Notes: generated by a model from the sequence alone, not told the origin. Positions 53,201 through 63,250 are shown, counted from the stretch's first letter. The stretch: 64,000 nucleotides of DNA from Protonemura montana (GCA_947568835.1 OX387610.1:16390550-16454549); one strand, 5' to 3'. Made by a program: numbers and translations.

Positions 53201-54075
53201 CACCAGACTTCTAGCGAAACATATGCTTTTTTGGAGTTTTCGTCATATGTGGCTAACAAATTCCGAATGCATATGGAAAAATCTGGATCGCTAAGAAGTG
53301 AGTTTTTGAAGCGCCAATACGGGGGCTTGTTTTTAGGTGTACAGGTGTTAAGATTGATGACGAGAGCAAGATGGTCGGAAAAAGCTGGAACTACCTGAAC
53401 GTTTGACACTCTGCAAGCGATGTTTGGCGTTGCATAGAATCTATCTAGTCGAGAACCGGAAAACGCCGGGGCGTTCCCTATAAAAGTGAAGCCCGGCTCT
53501 GTTGGTCGAAAGTCTCGCCAGACATCATCCAAGTTTTCCGTCATGACTAAATTCCTGAGCCTCTGAGCAACCCTAGGTTGTCTCTCCGGGCCACCATTAG
53601 ATCGATCAACATTGGGGTTCAGCGTGACATTGAAATCACCGCCCACCAGGAACTGTTTTTCACAGAGGTCGTCACCAGCGTGCGCTTCTTCTATGCGGTC
53701 ACTCAGCGCGTCCAAGACGGTGAGCGCCAAGTCGCATTGGTGCGGGACGTAAATGCAAAAAACACGGATAGTGCTGTCCGAGTTAAGATGACCGAGCACA
53801 GCCTCTTGAAGGTAGCCTGGGACTAAGATCTTATGTGATCGTATCACGAGGCGAGAAGCCTTCTTTATGCCGATCATGGTGCCTGAACAGACGCCTATAG
53901 GTGGATTAAACAAGAACTCATAGGCCATATAAGCATGAGGGAATGGTGATTTTGAGCAGTTGCTTTCCTGAATGAGGACTACATCAGGGAGATGGCGATC
54001 TAAAAAACTGCGAAATTGTACCCACTTGTAACTACTCTTAACGCTCCTGGCGTTGAGTGTTACAACGCTCCGCAT
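50257..54075 (-). CDS. LINE copy C ORF2, intact
   Basis: 1272 aa, with the same domains as the copy B ORF2. It carries Arg at residue 615 (KRFGFG) instead of Ser, and I see no other amino-acid difference from copy B. The endonuclease (Glu37, Asp147, His235), YADD (697-700) and CCHC (1132-1148) are intact. It begins directly after the ORF1 stop. Confidence 0.95.
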   Translation of the reverse strand: MRSVVTLNARSVKSSYKWVQFRSFLDRHLPDVVLIQESNCSKSPFPHAYMAYEFLFNPPIGVCSGTMIGIKKASRLVIRSHKILVPGYLQEAVLGHLNSDSTIRVFCIYVPHQCDLALTVLDALSDRIEEAHAGDDLCEKQFLVGGDFNVTLNPNVDRSNGGPERQPRVAQRLRNLVMTENLDDVWRDFRPTEPGFTFIGNAPAFSGSRLDRFYATPNIACRVSNVQVVPAFSDHLALVINLNTCTPKNKPPYWRFKNSLLSDPDFSICIRNLLATYDENSKKAYVSLEVWWDAIKADIQEVTVIFSRAQKQRLDAEFVHLEGKVEQIVSNCSFDTKHLADLSRANADAKDAYSQRSEATLLAAHQDHLLATDRPAGSVMARDIAAAFSPISRLRHDGKIVSDGPSLCSAARDHFVNVFSGTATVLDPDSPLYESLPTLTQVDREQLDKPFTLKEFGISLRELNKGKAPGLDGLTAEFYVAFWAELSTPYWEVFKHAMANGQLPKSAQRSVLTLLPKSGDRLDIKNWRPISLLTTDYKILARALSTRLKNVMSHIVHPDQGYCVPGRTIYDSLHLHRDVLEYVNKENRPLALVSLDQQGAFDRVDHGYLFYCLKRFGFGENFSNHLRAMYKDATCFVRVGARLTAPFAFERGIRQGCPLSGPLFSISIEPFLRLARRTMLGFRLPGPEERRLVVSAYADDVSLFISDDADFDKLQAAYTCYSRQSGGTLNSQKSRGLWAGNWKDRADHPLGFSWTPNGIKVLGLMLGNSPMVSNQGFKKLEDTVRRVTNAWRHRASAMSLRGRVLVVNQFVAPRLWYTLQVIQPPASFLSRIQSILVDFVWAGRRHWTRLRDLCAPMHIGGQGLVHLQSKVNFFRVCFVHRYITSVEDHPGHVMTRHFLRPSRGPVLGWQALFCPDIVRRTGRGMTDFLRAALLAWNALSIKPERYAITAQGLQDVPLTLSTLIPTKTDPFDPSWGRLGCRSIGDLRDGGNWKELKDLAGFKDLPARHRTALLMNLNRVKAFCRLRFRGVLETAGPEPWPPTLVYLCSEDQTPKALDTLQKRKSLQWDITAPFFGVKGPLPGHWSGDEVAWSRLSRSPTLGFDAEVGWRFAKNRLADPIFLCHAQKLQSPLCPWCKVVGSAWHMVVECRRAAAMWHTVASMVSRLLGGRRLQYRDIFAGVRPGATSSEPKLAIANFIVNLAKSTIYRVLTAFFKEHTPPVAYEIVLTARIKARILKEYAWHLGRGDMEAFKKIWCVGGALCSVGDGEVTLNM

Positions 54076-55686
54076 TTAGTCGAGAATTTGTGATGACATG
54101 CTCTCGCACGACGTGGATCGTGCGAGAGAAACATTGTCTTCATCTCCTTTTGCCACCAACATGAGTTTTTTTAGATTGGCAATGAGCCTCCTCACTCTTT
54201 CCCTGATTGCACGCTCGGATATCAGTTTTGGTTGTATCGCCTCCAACATGTCAAGTACACCGTAGACATTTTCGGTGTATTTGTGGACAATTGTTAGTGG
54301 ATGATCATTTCCTTTGACCGCCTGCAGGAAATCAACGAAGTCATGCAGTGAAATTACGTTTTCAGTCTCGCGACTTTCAAGTATCTCTCTCGCCTCAAGT
54401 GGTAGGACGAGGGGAACTGTTTTTTGACGCTTAGCTTTCTGCCTATTCGTTGCAGTTTTGGGGTTGAAAACTATCTGTCCGTCGAGTTCTTCTAGGTTCT
54501 TCTGAGGTTCTTCACATTTTTCTAGCACATCAGTGTCCATGTCAATAATGGCCGACTGATCGTCAACGACAGTGATGTTGTTTTCGATATCGTCAACCAG
54601 TTCTACCGTGGTCACCGATTGGCTAGATGAAGAGGGGGTCTTTCTTTTGCTGTTCGCTGGCGGCTCTATTGCATCCACACTGCCTAGAGGATCAGCAGAC
54701 CCTTGAGACTCTGTGGGTGAAGAGGCCTTGCAATGCTTAGCAACGTGGCCAGTTTGGCGGCACTTAAAACATTTTAAATCGTCGAGTGACAGGAAAACCC
54801 GGTATCGATCACCGTCATAGTCAACTAGGATTGACTCGGGAAGCTGACAGCCGTCATCCGCCACCACAAAGATTTGCCTTCTGAAACTCAGGACAGAGCT
54901 GAGCTCGGGGTCCTTTCCCCCCACGTTTACGAAAGACATCGGAGAAACGATTTTTACCGCCGAGCTCAAATAGCCCTCCAAGACCGAGTGTGGTATAGTG
55001 GGGCAGACGTTAGACAATATAAGCCTGCTTGCCTTGGTAATTAGACGCCGTGCCGGCAGGAACTCACTTCCCACCTCCACCCCCCCATGGTTTGACATGA
55101 AGGTGTCGACCAGTTCTGTGGTGGTAAGGTAGATGGCTACCCGGCCCAGCGACAGCCTAGACCCAAACCAGATGTTCTTGGCGCCGACTTTGTCTGCGAC
55201 AGCACGGAGGTATTGGTGGATGGACACCGTGTCTATGGATTGCAGCAGAAAGGCATGCTCCTTGGTCGGGAAACGGGGTTGACTGGATGACCCTGTGTCA
55301 GCAGTCCTTGTGGTGGTAGGTCTGTGGCTAGAGGCTGTACCAGACCCAGAGGCGCTCGACAGTATCTGTGCCATGGTTTTTTGGGCTGGGTGGGTCGAGT
55401 AGGGCTTTGCTGTAGGTGGGCTTTTTGCTGCTACACTGGCAATCGTTTTTGGGATATCACCGCGGTGTGAAATTGGAATCGTTACGATAGAATCCGTCGA
55501 TCGTGAGGATCGCCTGTCTAGGTTAGCCTTGACGGGCAGGATAGTTACTTCGCCGGCAAACGGGGTGCTGTCTTTTTTCGGGGGGCGAACAATGGTGTCT
55601 TCTTTCGTCAAAGGGCTAACCTCTTTGACTGCTAAACTAGTGGTCGGTTTTTCGTTGCCTGGTCTAGGCTTAATTTGTTTCGGCAT
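54076..55686 (-). CDS. LINE copy C ORF1, intact
   Basis: 536 aa with zinc knuckle at 306-319. It differs from copy B only at residue 425 (Pro instead of Ser) and matches copy D. The hairpin at 54101-54128 overlaps its last codons. Confidence 0.94.
   Translation of the reverse strand: MPKQIKPRPGNEKPTTSLAVKEVSPLTKEDTIVRPPKKDSTPFAGEVTILPVKANLDRRSSRSTDSIVTIPISHRGDIPKTIASVAAKSPPTAKPYSTHPAQKTMAQILSSASGSGTASSHRPTTTRTADTGSSSQPRFPTKEHAFLLQSIDTVSIHQYLRAVADKVGAKNIWFGSRLSLGRVAIYLTTTELVDTFMSNHGGVEVGSEFLPARRLITKASRLILSNVCPTIPHSVLEGYLSSAVKIVSPMSFVNVGGKDPELSSVLSFRRQIFVVADDGCQLPESILVDYDGDRYRVFLSLDDLKCFKCRQTGHVAKHCKASSPTESQGSADPLGSVDAIEPPANSKRKTPSSSSQSVTTVELVDDIENNITVVDDQSAIIDMDTDVLEKCEEPQKNLEELDGQIVFNPKTATNRQKAKRQKTVPLVLPLEAREILESRETENVISLHDFVDFLQAVKGNDHPLTIVHKYTENVYGVLDMLEAIQPKLISERAIRERVRRLIANLKKLMLVAKGDEDNVSLARSTSCESMSSQILD
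54101..54128 (-). other. hairpin before the ORF1 stop, copy C
   Basis: 11-bp stem CTCTCGCACGA / TCGTGCGAGAG, identical to copy B. Confidence 0.75.
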
Positions 55687-56066
55687 ATTTAAATAATATG
55701 CTTCTTACTTTGGATGTGCAACAAGCACCGGAATGCTACGCAATAAAACGAGAGCGACCCAACTAATTGCTCTCCGTATACCTGACCCTCCCGGGCCGGG
55801 CGATTAATCTACGAGTTGCCTCTCTCAGTATGAACAATAATGCACTGGCCGGGTACCTAGCTCTGTGGTTTTACACAGAGAAAAACTTAAAACTACGAAA
55901 AACAGGAGAAAAAATGAACAGAACGAAAATCCAATTTCTGGAAAGTATAGATAGTCTGACCTGTATGAGGATGAGACAAGAAAAAACTGTGAAAACGTCA
56001 CAGAAACGCTTGCAACGATACCAGTTTTGGGAGCCGAGACGAAACACGACCGATCACAACGAAGTA

Positions 56067-56068
<2 letters not shown>

Positions 56069-56103
<35 letters not shown>
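56069..56103 (+). repeat. (TG)17 between LINE copies C and D
   Basis: Same length and flanks as the B/C junction, offset by exactly 6161 bp. Confidence 0.95.
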
Positions 56104-56138
<35 letters not shown>

Positions 56139-56337
56139 AAACGATACGGAAAGAGTTTTAGTCCATTTTGGGACAGCGCTCCCCAAAAAAGATTTGAAGA
56201 GTGAGACATAGAGATTCTCTAGAAAGAGATGTACTCTACCAAGAGATAGATGTAATAGAACCAGGAGGTTGGAAAAGGATATTATTTTTCAGTAATTCAA
56301 AGAAAAAGAAGGGTTTCATAGAGAAACATACAGGGTT

Positions 56338-56361
56338 AGTGCCCTCGCACGAGAGGGCACT
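56338..56361 (-). other. 3'UTR hairpin of LINE copy D
   Basis: Same AGTGCCCTC / GAGGGCACT stem and loop as copies B and C. Confidence 0.75.
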
Positions 56362-56417
56362 TTCCAATATACAATAGTGACAAATTGCTTCCAATGGGCT
56401 ACATGTTTTTAATTTGT

Positions 56418-59400
56418 TTACATGTTAAGTGTGACTTCTCCGTCACCCACGGAGCAAAGCGCGCCACCGACGCACCAAATCTTTTTAAAGGCTTCCATAT
56501 CGCCTCGGCCAAGATGCCACGCGTATTCTTTTAGAATACGGGCTTTAATGCGGGCTGTTAAGACTATTTCATAGGCTACTGGAGGTGTATGCTCTTTGAA
56601 AAAAGCCGTTAACACACGATAAATCGTGCTTTTGGCGAGATTAACGATAAAATTTGCGATCGCTAGTTTCGGCTCGCTGCTAGTCGCACCCGGCCTCACT
56701 CCAGCAAAGATATCTCTGTATTGGAGACGACGGCCCCCTAAAAGTCGACTGACCATGGAGGCGACCGTGTGCCACATGGCCGCAGCCCGACGGCACTCTA
56801 CCACCATGTGCCACGCCGAGCCGACTACCTTGCACCAGGGGCACAGGGGCGACTGTAGTTTCTGGGCATGGCACAGGAAAATGGGATCCGCCAGGCGGTT
56901 TTTGGCAAAACGCCATCCCACCTCAGCGTCGAAGCCAAGAGTTGGGGAGCGACTCAAACGGCTCCAGGCGACTTCGTCACCCGACCAGTGGCCTGGTAAT
57001 GGGCCCTTGACACCGAAGAAAGGAGCCGTAATGTCCCACTGCAGGGATTTTCGTTTTTGTAACGTGTCGAGAGCTTTTGGGGTTTGATCCTCGGAACAGA
57101 GGTAAACCAGTGTTGGGGGCCATGGTTCAGGGCCAGCTGTTTCTAGGACACCGCGAAAGCGTAGGCGGCAGAACGCCTTTACTCGATTGAGATTCATCAA
57201 GAGCGCAGTGCGGTGTCGTGCTGGTAGGTCTTTGAAACCAGCTAGGTCTTTCAGCTCCTTCCAATTGCCACCGTCACGGAGGTCGCCGATCGATCTACAC
57301 CCAAGCCGTCCCCATGATGGGTCGAAAGGGTCGGTTTTAGTCGGGATAAGGGTCGATAGGGTGAGAGGCACGTCCTGTAAACCCTGTGCGGTGATCGCAT
57401 ATCGCTCGGGTTTTATGGACAGAGCGTTCCATGCTAGCAGTGCAGCTCGCAGGAAATCTGTCATCCCTCGTCCTGTGCGACGGACAATGTCGGGACAGAA
57501 GAGAGCCTGCCATCCGAGCACCGGCCCACGAGAGGGGCGCAGAAAATGGCGAGTCATGACATGGCCCGGGTGATCTTCGACAGATGTAATATAGCGATGA
57601 ACAAAGCAGACTCGAAAGAAATTGACCTTTGACTGAAGGTGCACCAAACCTTGGCCTCCTATATGCATAGGGGCGCACAAGTCACGCAGGCGAGTCCAGT
57701 GACGGCGCCCAGCCCACACAAAATCCACGAGAATGCTTTGTATCCTGCTAAGGAAGGATGCTGGGGGTTGGATAACTTGTAGCGTGTACCACAGCCGTGG
57801 TGCTACAAATTGGTTTACAACCAGGACGCGGCCTCGGAGCGACATGGCCGAAGCTCTGTGTCGCCAGGCGTTTGTGACGCGTCTGACAGTGTCTTCCAGT
57901 TTTTTGAATCCTTGGTTGGAGACCATTGGGCTATTCCCAAGCATCAGGCCCAGAACCTTAATCCCATTTGGGGTCCAGGAGAAACCAAGGGGGTGGTCTG
58001 CTCGATCCTTCCAGTTTCCAGCCCATAGGCCACGTGATTTTTGGGAGTTTAGTGTTCCTCCCGATTGACGCGAGTAGCACGTGTAGGCTGCTTGCAGCTT
58101 GTCAAAATCTGCGTCGTCTGAAATGAATAGCGAGACGTCGTCTGCGTATGCCGACACCACTAGACGACGCTCCTCTGGGCCTGGGAGCCTGAAACCGAGC
58201 ATCGTCCGGCGGGCCAGTCTTAGGAAGGGCTCGATTGAGATCGAGAAGAGAGGCCCGGATAGAGGGCATCCTTGTCTGATACCTCTCTCAAAAGCAAAAG
58301 GGGCGGTGAGGCGTGCGCCAACGCGGACAAAGCACGTGGCATCTTTGTACATAGCTCGGAGATGGTTACTGAAGTTTTCACCAAAACCGAATCTTTTTAA
58401 GCAGTAAAAAAGGTAGCCGTGGTCGACTCTGTCAAATGCGCCTTGTTGGTCTAGAGATACAAGAGCGAGGGGCCGATTTTCCTTGTTCACATATTCTAAC
58501 ACGTCCCGGTGTAGGTGGAGGCTGTCATAGATCGTCCTGCCTGGAACGCAGTACCCCTGATCAGGATGGACGATATGACTCATGACATTTTTTAATCGGG
58601 TAGAGAGAGCACGTGCCAGAATTTTGTAGTCTGTTGTGAGCAAAGAAATCGGCCTCCAGTTTTTAATGTCGAGTCGATCTCCCGATTTTGGTAACAAAGT
58701 CAGGACTGACCTTTGGGCCGATTTTGGAAGTTGACCATTTGCCATTGCATGTTTAAACACTTCCCAGTATGGTGTTGAGAGTTCGGCCCAAAAGGCTACG
58801 TAGAACTCTGCTGTTAGGCCATCGAGTCCCGGTGCCTTTCCCTTGTTTAGCTCTCTGAGGGAAATACCAAACTCTTTGAGCGTGAAAGGTTTGTCGAGTT
58901 GTTCACGGTCAACTTGGGTAAGTGTGGGTAACGACTCGTACAAAGGAGAGTCGGGATCCAGCACGGTGGCAGTGCCTGAGAAGACGTTAACAAAATGGTC
59001 TCTTGCAGCCGAACAGAGGGAAGGCCCATCAGACACGATTTTCCCGTCATGACGAAGGCGGGAGATCGGGCTGAAGGCAGCGGCTATATCTCGGGCCATA
59101 ACGGAACCGGCAGGTCTATCTGTGGCCAAGAGGTGGTCTTGGTGAGCTGCTAAAAGTGTGGCCTCACTTCGCTGTGAATATGCATCTTTTGCATCAGCGT
59201 TTGCACGGGAGAGGTCTGCAAGGTGTTTTGTGTCGAAAGAGCAGTTAGAAACGATCTGTTCAACCTTTCCTTCGAGGTGGACAAATTCAGCGTCCAAGCG
59301 CTGTTTTTGGGCTCGAGAGAAAATCACCGTTACCTCCTGAATATCGGCTTTAATGGCATCCCACCAGACTTCTAGCGAAACATATGCTTTTTTGGAGTTT

Positions 59401-60236
59401 TCGTCATATGTGGCTAACAAATTCCGAATGCATATGGAAAAATCTGGATCGCTAAGAAGTGAGTTTTTGAAGCGCCAATACGGGGGCTTGTTTTTAGGTG
59501 TACAGGTGTTAAGATTGATGACGAGAGCAAGATGGTCGGAAAAAGCTGGAACTACCTGAACGTTTGACACTCTGCAAGCGATGTTTGGCGTTGCATAGAA
59601 TCTATCTAGTCGAGAACCGGAAAACGCCGGGGCGTTCCCTATAAAAGTGAAGCCCGGCTCTGTTGGTCGAAAGTCTCGCCAGACATCATCCAAGTTTTCC
59701 GTCATGACTAAATTCCTGAGCCTCTGAGCAACCCTAGGTTGTCTCTCCGGGCCACCATTAGATCGATCAACATTGGGGTTCAGCGTGACATTGAAATCAC
59801 CGCCCACCAGGAACTGTTTTTCACAGAGGTCGTCACCAGCGTGCGCTTCTTCTATGCGGTCACTCAGCGCGTCCAAGACGGTGAGCGCCAAGTCGCATTG
59901 GTGCGGGACGTAAATGCAAAAAACACGGATAGTGCTGTCCGAGTTAAGATGACCGAGCACAGCCTCTTGAAGGTAGCCTGGGACTAAGATCTTATGTGAT
60001 CGTATCACGAGGCGAGAAGCCTTCTTTATGCCGATCATGGTGCCTGAACAGACGCCTATAGGTGGATTAAACAAGAACTCATAGGCCATATAAGCATGAG
60101 GGAATGGTGATTTTGAGCAGTTGCTTTCCTGAATGAGGACTACATCAGGGAGATGGCGATCTAAAAAACTGCGAAATTGTACCCACTTGTAACTACTCTT
60201 AACGCTCCTGGCGTTGAGTGTTACAACGCTCCGCAT
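56418..60236 (-). CDS. LINE copy D ORF2, intact
   Basis: 1272 aa, identical in translation to copy C (Arg615). All endonuclease and reverse-transcriptase catalytic motifs are present. Confidence 0.95.
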   Translation of the reverse strand: MRSVVTLNARSVKSSYKWVQFRSFLDRHLPDVVLIQESNCSKSPFPHAYMAYEFLFNPPIGVCSGTMIGIKKASRLVIRSHKILVPGYLQEAVLGHLNSDSTIRVFCIYVPHQCDLALTVLDALSDRIEEAHAGDDLCEKQFLVGGDFNVTLNPNVDRSNGGPERQPRVAQRLRNLVMTENLDDVWRDFRPTEPGFTFIGNAPAFSGSRLDRFYATPNIACRVSNVQVVPAFSDHLALVINLNTCTPKNKPPYWRFKNSLLSDPDFSICIRNLLATYDENSKKAYVSLEVWWDAIKADIQEVTVIFSRAQKQRLDAEFVHLEGKVEQIVSNCSFDTKHLADLSRANADAKDAYSQRSEATLLAAHQDHLLATDRPAGSVMARDIAAAFSPISRLRHDGKIVSDGPSLCSAARDHFVNVFSGTATVLDPDSPLYESLPTLTQVDREQLDKPFTLKEFGISLRELNKGKAPGLDGLTAEFYVAFWAELSTPYWEVFKHAMANGQLPKSAQRSVLTLLPKSGDRLDIKNWRPISLLTTDYKILARALSTRLKNVMSHIVHPDQGYCVPGRTIYDSLHLHRDVLEYVNKENRPLALVSLDQQGAFDRVDHGYLFYCLKRFGFGENFSNHLRAMYKDATCFVRVGARLTAPFAFERGIRQGCPLSGPLFSISIEPFLRLARRTMLGFRLPGPEERRLVVSAYADDVSLFISDDADFDKLQAAYTCYSRQSGGTLNSQKSRGLWAGNWKDRADHPLGFSWTPNGIKVLGLMLGNSPMVSNQGFKKLEDTVRRVTNAWRHRASAMSLRGRVLVVNQFVAPRLWYTLQVIQPPASFLSRIQSILVDFVWAGRRHWTRLRDLCAPMHIGGQGLVHLQSKVNFFRVCFVHRYITSVEDHPGHVMTRHFLRPSRGPVLGWQALFCPDIVRRTGRGMTDFLRAALLAWNALSIKPERYAITAQGLQDVPLTLSTLIPTKTDPFDPSWGRLGCRSIGDLRDGGNWKELKDLAGFKDLPARHRTALLMNLNRVKAFCRLRFRGVLETAGPEPWPPTLVYLCSEDQTPKALDTLQKRKSLQWDITAPFFGVKGPLPGHWSGDEVAWSRLSRSPTLGFDAEVGWRFAKNRLADPIFLCHAQKLQSPLCPWCKVVGSAWHMVVECRRAAAMWHTVASMVSRLLGGRRLQYRDIFAGVRPGATSSEPKLAIANFIVNLAKSTIYRVLTAFFKEHTPPVAYEIVLTARIKARILKEYAWHLGRGDMEAFKKIWCVGGALCSVGDGEVTLNM

Positions 60237-61847
60237 TTAGTCGAGAATTTGTGATGACATGCTCTCGCACGACGTGGATCGTGCGAGAGAAACATTGTCT
60301 TCATCTCCTTTTGCCACCAACATGAGTTTTTTTAGATTGGCAATGAGCCTCCTCACTCTTTCCCTGATTGCACGCTCGGATATCAGTTTTGGTTGTATCG
60401 CCTCCAACATGTCAAGTACACCGTAGACATTTTCGGTGTATTTGTGGACAATTGTTAGTGGATGATCATTTCCTTTGACCGCCTGCAGGAAATCAACGAA
60501 GTCATGCAGTGAAATTACGTTTTCAGTCTCGCGACTTTCAAGTATCTCTCTCGCCTCAAGTGGTAGGACGAGGGGAACTGTTTTTTGACGCTTAGCTTTC
60601 TGCCTATTCGTTGCAGTTTTGGGGTTGAAAACTATCTGTCCGTCGAGTTCTTCTAGGTTCTTCTGAGGTTCTTCACATTTTTCTAGCACATCAGTGTCCA
60701 TGTCAATAATGGCCGACTGATCGTCAACGACAGTGATGTTGTTTTCGATATCGTCAACCAGTTCTACCGTGGTCACCGATTGGCTAGATGAAGAGGGGGT
60801 CTTTCTTTTGCTGTTCGCTGGCGGCTCTATTGCATCCACACTGCCTAGAGGATCAGCAGACCCTTGAGACTCTGTGGGTGAAGAGGCCTTGCAATGCTTA
60901 GCAACGTGGCCAGTTTGGCGGCACTTAAAACATTTTAAATCGTCGAGTGACAGGAAAACCCGGTATCGATCACCGTCATAGTCAACTAGGATTGACTCGG
61001 GAAGCTGACAGCCGTCATCCGCCACCACAAAGATTTGCCTTCTGAAACTCAGGACAGAGCTGAGCTCGGGGTCCTTTCCCCCCACGTTTACGAAAGACAT
61101 CGGAGAAACGATTTTTACCGCCGAGCTCAAATAGCCCTCCAAGACCGAGTGTGGTATAGTGGGGCAGACGTTAGACAATATAAGCCTGCTTGCCTTGGTA
61201 ATTAGACGCCGTGCCGGCAGGAACTCACTTCCCACCTCCACCCCCCCATGGTTTGACATGAAGGTGTCGACCAGTTCTGTGGTGGTAAGGTAGATGGCTA
61301 CCCGGCCCAGCGACAGCCTAGACCCAAACCAGATGTTCTTGGCGCCGACTTTGTCTGCGACAGCACGGAGGTATTGGTGGATGGACACCGTGTCTATGGA
61401 TTGCAGCAGAAAGGCATGCTCCTTGGTCGGGAAACGGGGTTGACTGGATGACCCTGTGTCAGCAGTCCTTGTGGTGGTAGGTCTGTGGCTAGAGGCTGTA
61501 CCAGACCCAGAGGCGCTCGACAGTATCTGTGCCATGGTTTTTTGGGCTGGGTGGGTCGAGTAGGGCTTTGCTGTAGGTGGGCTTTTTGCTGCTACACTGG
61601 CAATCGTTTTTGGGATATCACCGCGGTGTGAAATTGGAATCGTTACGATAGAATCCGTCGATCGTGAGGATCGCCTGTCTAGGTTAGCCTTGACGGGCAG
61701 GATAGTTACTTCGCCGGCAAACGGGGTGCTGTCTTTTTTCGGGGGGCGAACAATGGTGTCTTCTTTCGTCAAAGGGCTAACCTCTTTGACTGCTAAACTA
61801 GTGGTCGGTTTTTCGTTGCCTGGTCTAGGCTTAATTTGTTTCGGCAT
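60237..61847 (-). CDS. LINE copy D ORF1, intact
   Basis: 536 aa, identical in translation to copy C (Pro425). The zinc knuckle CFKCRQTGHVAKHCK is intact. The ATG is preceded by AT-rich TATTTAAAT in minus-strand sense, as in copies B and C. Confidence 0.94.
   Translation of the reverse strand: MPKQIKPRPGNEKPTTSLAVKEVSPLTKEDTIVRPPKKDSTPFAGEVTILPVKANLDRRSSRSTDSIVTIPISHRGDIPKTIASVAAKSPPTAKPYSTHPAQKTMAQILSSASGSGTASSHRPTTTRTADTGSSSQPRFPTKEHAFLLQSIDTVSIHQYLRAVADKVGAKNIWFGSRLSLGRVAIYLTTTELVDTFMSNHGGVEVGSEFLPARRLITKASRLILSNVCPTIPHSVLEGYLSSAVKIVSPMSFVNVGGKDPELSSVLSFRRQIFVVADDGCQLPESILVDYDGDRYRVFLSLDDLKCFKCRQTGHVAKHCKASSPTESQGSADPLGSVDAIEPPANSKRKTPSSSSQSVTTVELVDDIENNITVVDDQSAIIDMDTDVLEKCEEPQKNLEELDGQIVFNPKTATNRQKAKRQKTVPLVLPLEAREILESRETENVISLHDFVDFLQAVKGNDHPLTIVHKYTENVYGVLDMLEAIQPKLISERAIRERVRRLIANLKKLMLVAKGDEDNVSLARSTSCESMSSQILD
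60262..60289 (-). other. hairpin before the ORF1 stop, copy D
   Basis: 11-bp stem identical to copies B and C. Confidence 0.75.
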
Positions 61848-62228
61848 ATTTAAATAATATGCTTCTTACTTTGGATGTGCAACAAGCACCGGAATGCTAC
61901 GCAATAAAACGAGAGCGACCCAACTAATTGCTCTCCGTATACCTGACCCTCCCGGGCCGGGCGATTAATCTACGAGTTGCCTCTCTCAGTATGAACAATA
62001 ATGCACTGGCCGGGTACCTAGCTCTGTGGTTTTACACAGAGAAAAACTTAAAACTACGAAAAACAGGAGAAAAAATGAACAGAACGAAAATCCAATTTCT
62101 GGAAAGTATAGATAGTCTGACCTGTATGAGGATGAGACAAGAAAAAACTGTGAAAACGTCACAGAAACGCTTGCAACGATACCAGTTTTGGGAGCCGAGA
62201 CGAAACACGACCGATCACAACGAAGTAC

Positions 62229-62298
62229 TGTGTGTGTGTGTGTGTGTGTGTGTGTTGTACAAACACAATGATACAACACACCGTGTACTGACACTGGG

Positions 62299-62358
<60 letters not shown>

Positions 62359-62400
62359 GTACAAACACAATGATACAACACACCGTGTACTGACACTGGG

Positions 62401-62440
<40 letters not shown>

Positions 62441-62482
62441 GTACAAACACAATGATACAACACACCGTGTACTGACACTGGG

Positions 62483-62524
<42 letters not shown>

Positions 62525-62566
62525 GTACAAACACAATGATACAACACACCGTGTACTGACACTGGG

Positions 62567-62606
<40 letters not shown>

Positions 62607-62648
62607 GTACAAACACAATGATACAACACACCGTGTACTGACACTGGG

Positions 62649-62682
<34 letters not shown>

Positions 62683-62724
62683 GTACAAACACAATGATAC
62701 AACACACCGTGTACTGACACTGGG

Positions 62725-62764
<40 letters not shown>

Positions 62765-62806
62765 GTACAAACACAATGATACAACACACCGTGTACTGAC
62801 ACTGGG

Positions 62807-62846
<40 letters not shown>

Positions 62847-62888
62847 GTACAAACACAATGATACAACACACCGTGTACTGACACTGGG

Positions 62889-62926
<38 letters not shown>

Positions 62927-62968
62927 GTACAAACACAATGATACAACACACCGTGTACTGACACTGGG

Positions 62969-63002
<34 letters not shown>

Positions 63003-63044
63003 GTACAAACACAATGATACAACACACCGTGTACTGACACTGGG

Positions 63045-63084
<40 letters not shown>

Positions 63085-63126
63085 GTACAAACACAATGAT
63101 ACAACACACCGTGTACTGACACTGGG

Positions 63127-63166
<40 letters not shown>

Positions 63167-63208
63167 GTACAAACACAATGATACAACACACCGTGTACTG
63201 ACACTGGG

Positions 63209-63250
<42 letters not shown>

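Larger units (their letters stand above)
49943..56068 (-). mobile_element. non-LTR retrotransposon copy C, full length
   Basis: Same structure as copy B with poly(A) of 30 (49943-49972 as T). The copy-to-copy period from C to D is exactly 6161 bp, and C and D appear identical over the parts compared, including both homopolymer and TG-tract lengths. This points to duplication of a complete LINE-plus-(TG)17 unit rather than a separate insertion. Confidence 0.95.
56104..62228 (-). mobile_element. non-LTR retrotransposon copy D, full length
   Basis: Its 3' side (poly(A) of 30) is identical to that of C. Its 5' side is not (TG)17 but the large composite satellite at 62229-64000, and the 5' terminal bases read GTACTGTG on plus rather than GTACAGTG. 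D is therefore the copy joined to the original target array. Confidence 0.95.

Noticed and set aside
39833..62000. Numerous 60-150 codon plus-strand frames inside the LINE copies
   Set aside because: They are antisense shadows of ORF1 and ORF2, recurring at identical offsets in each copy.
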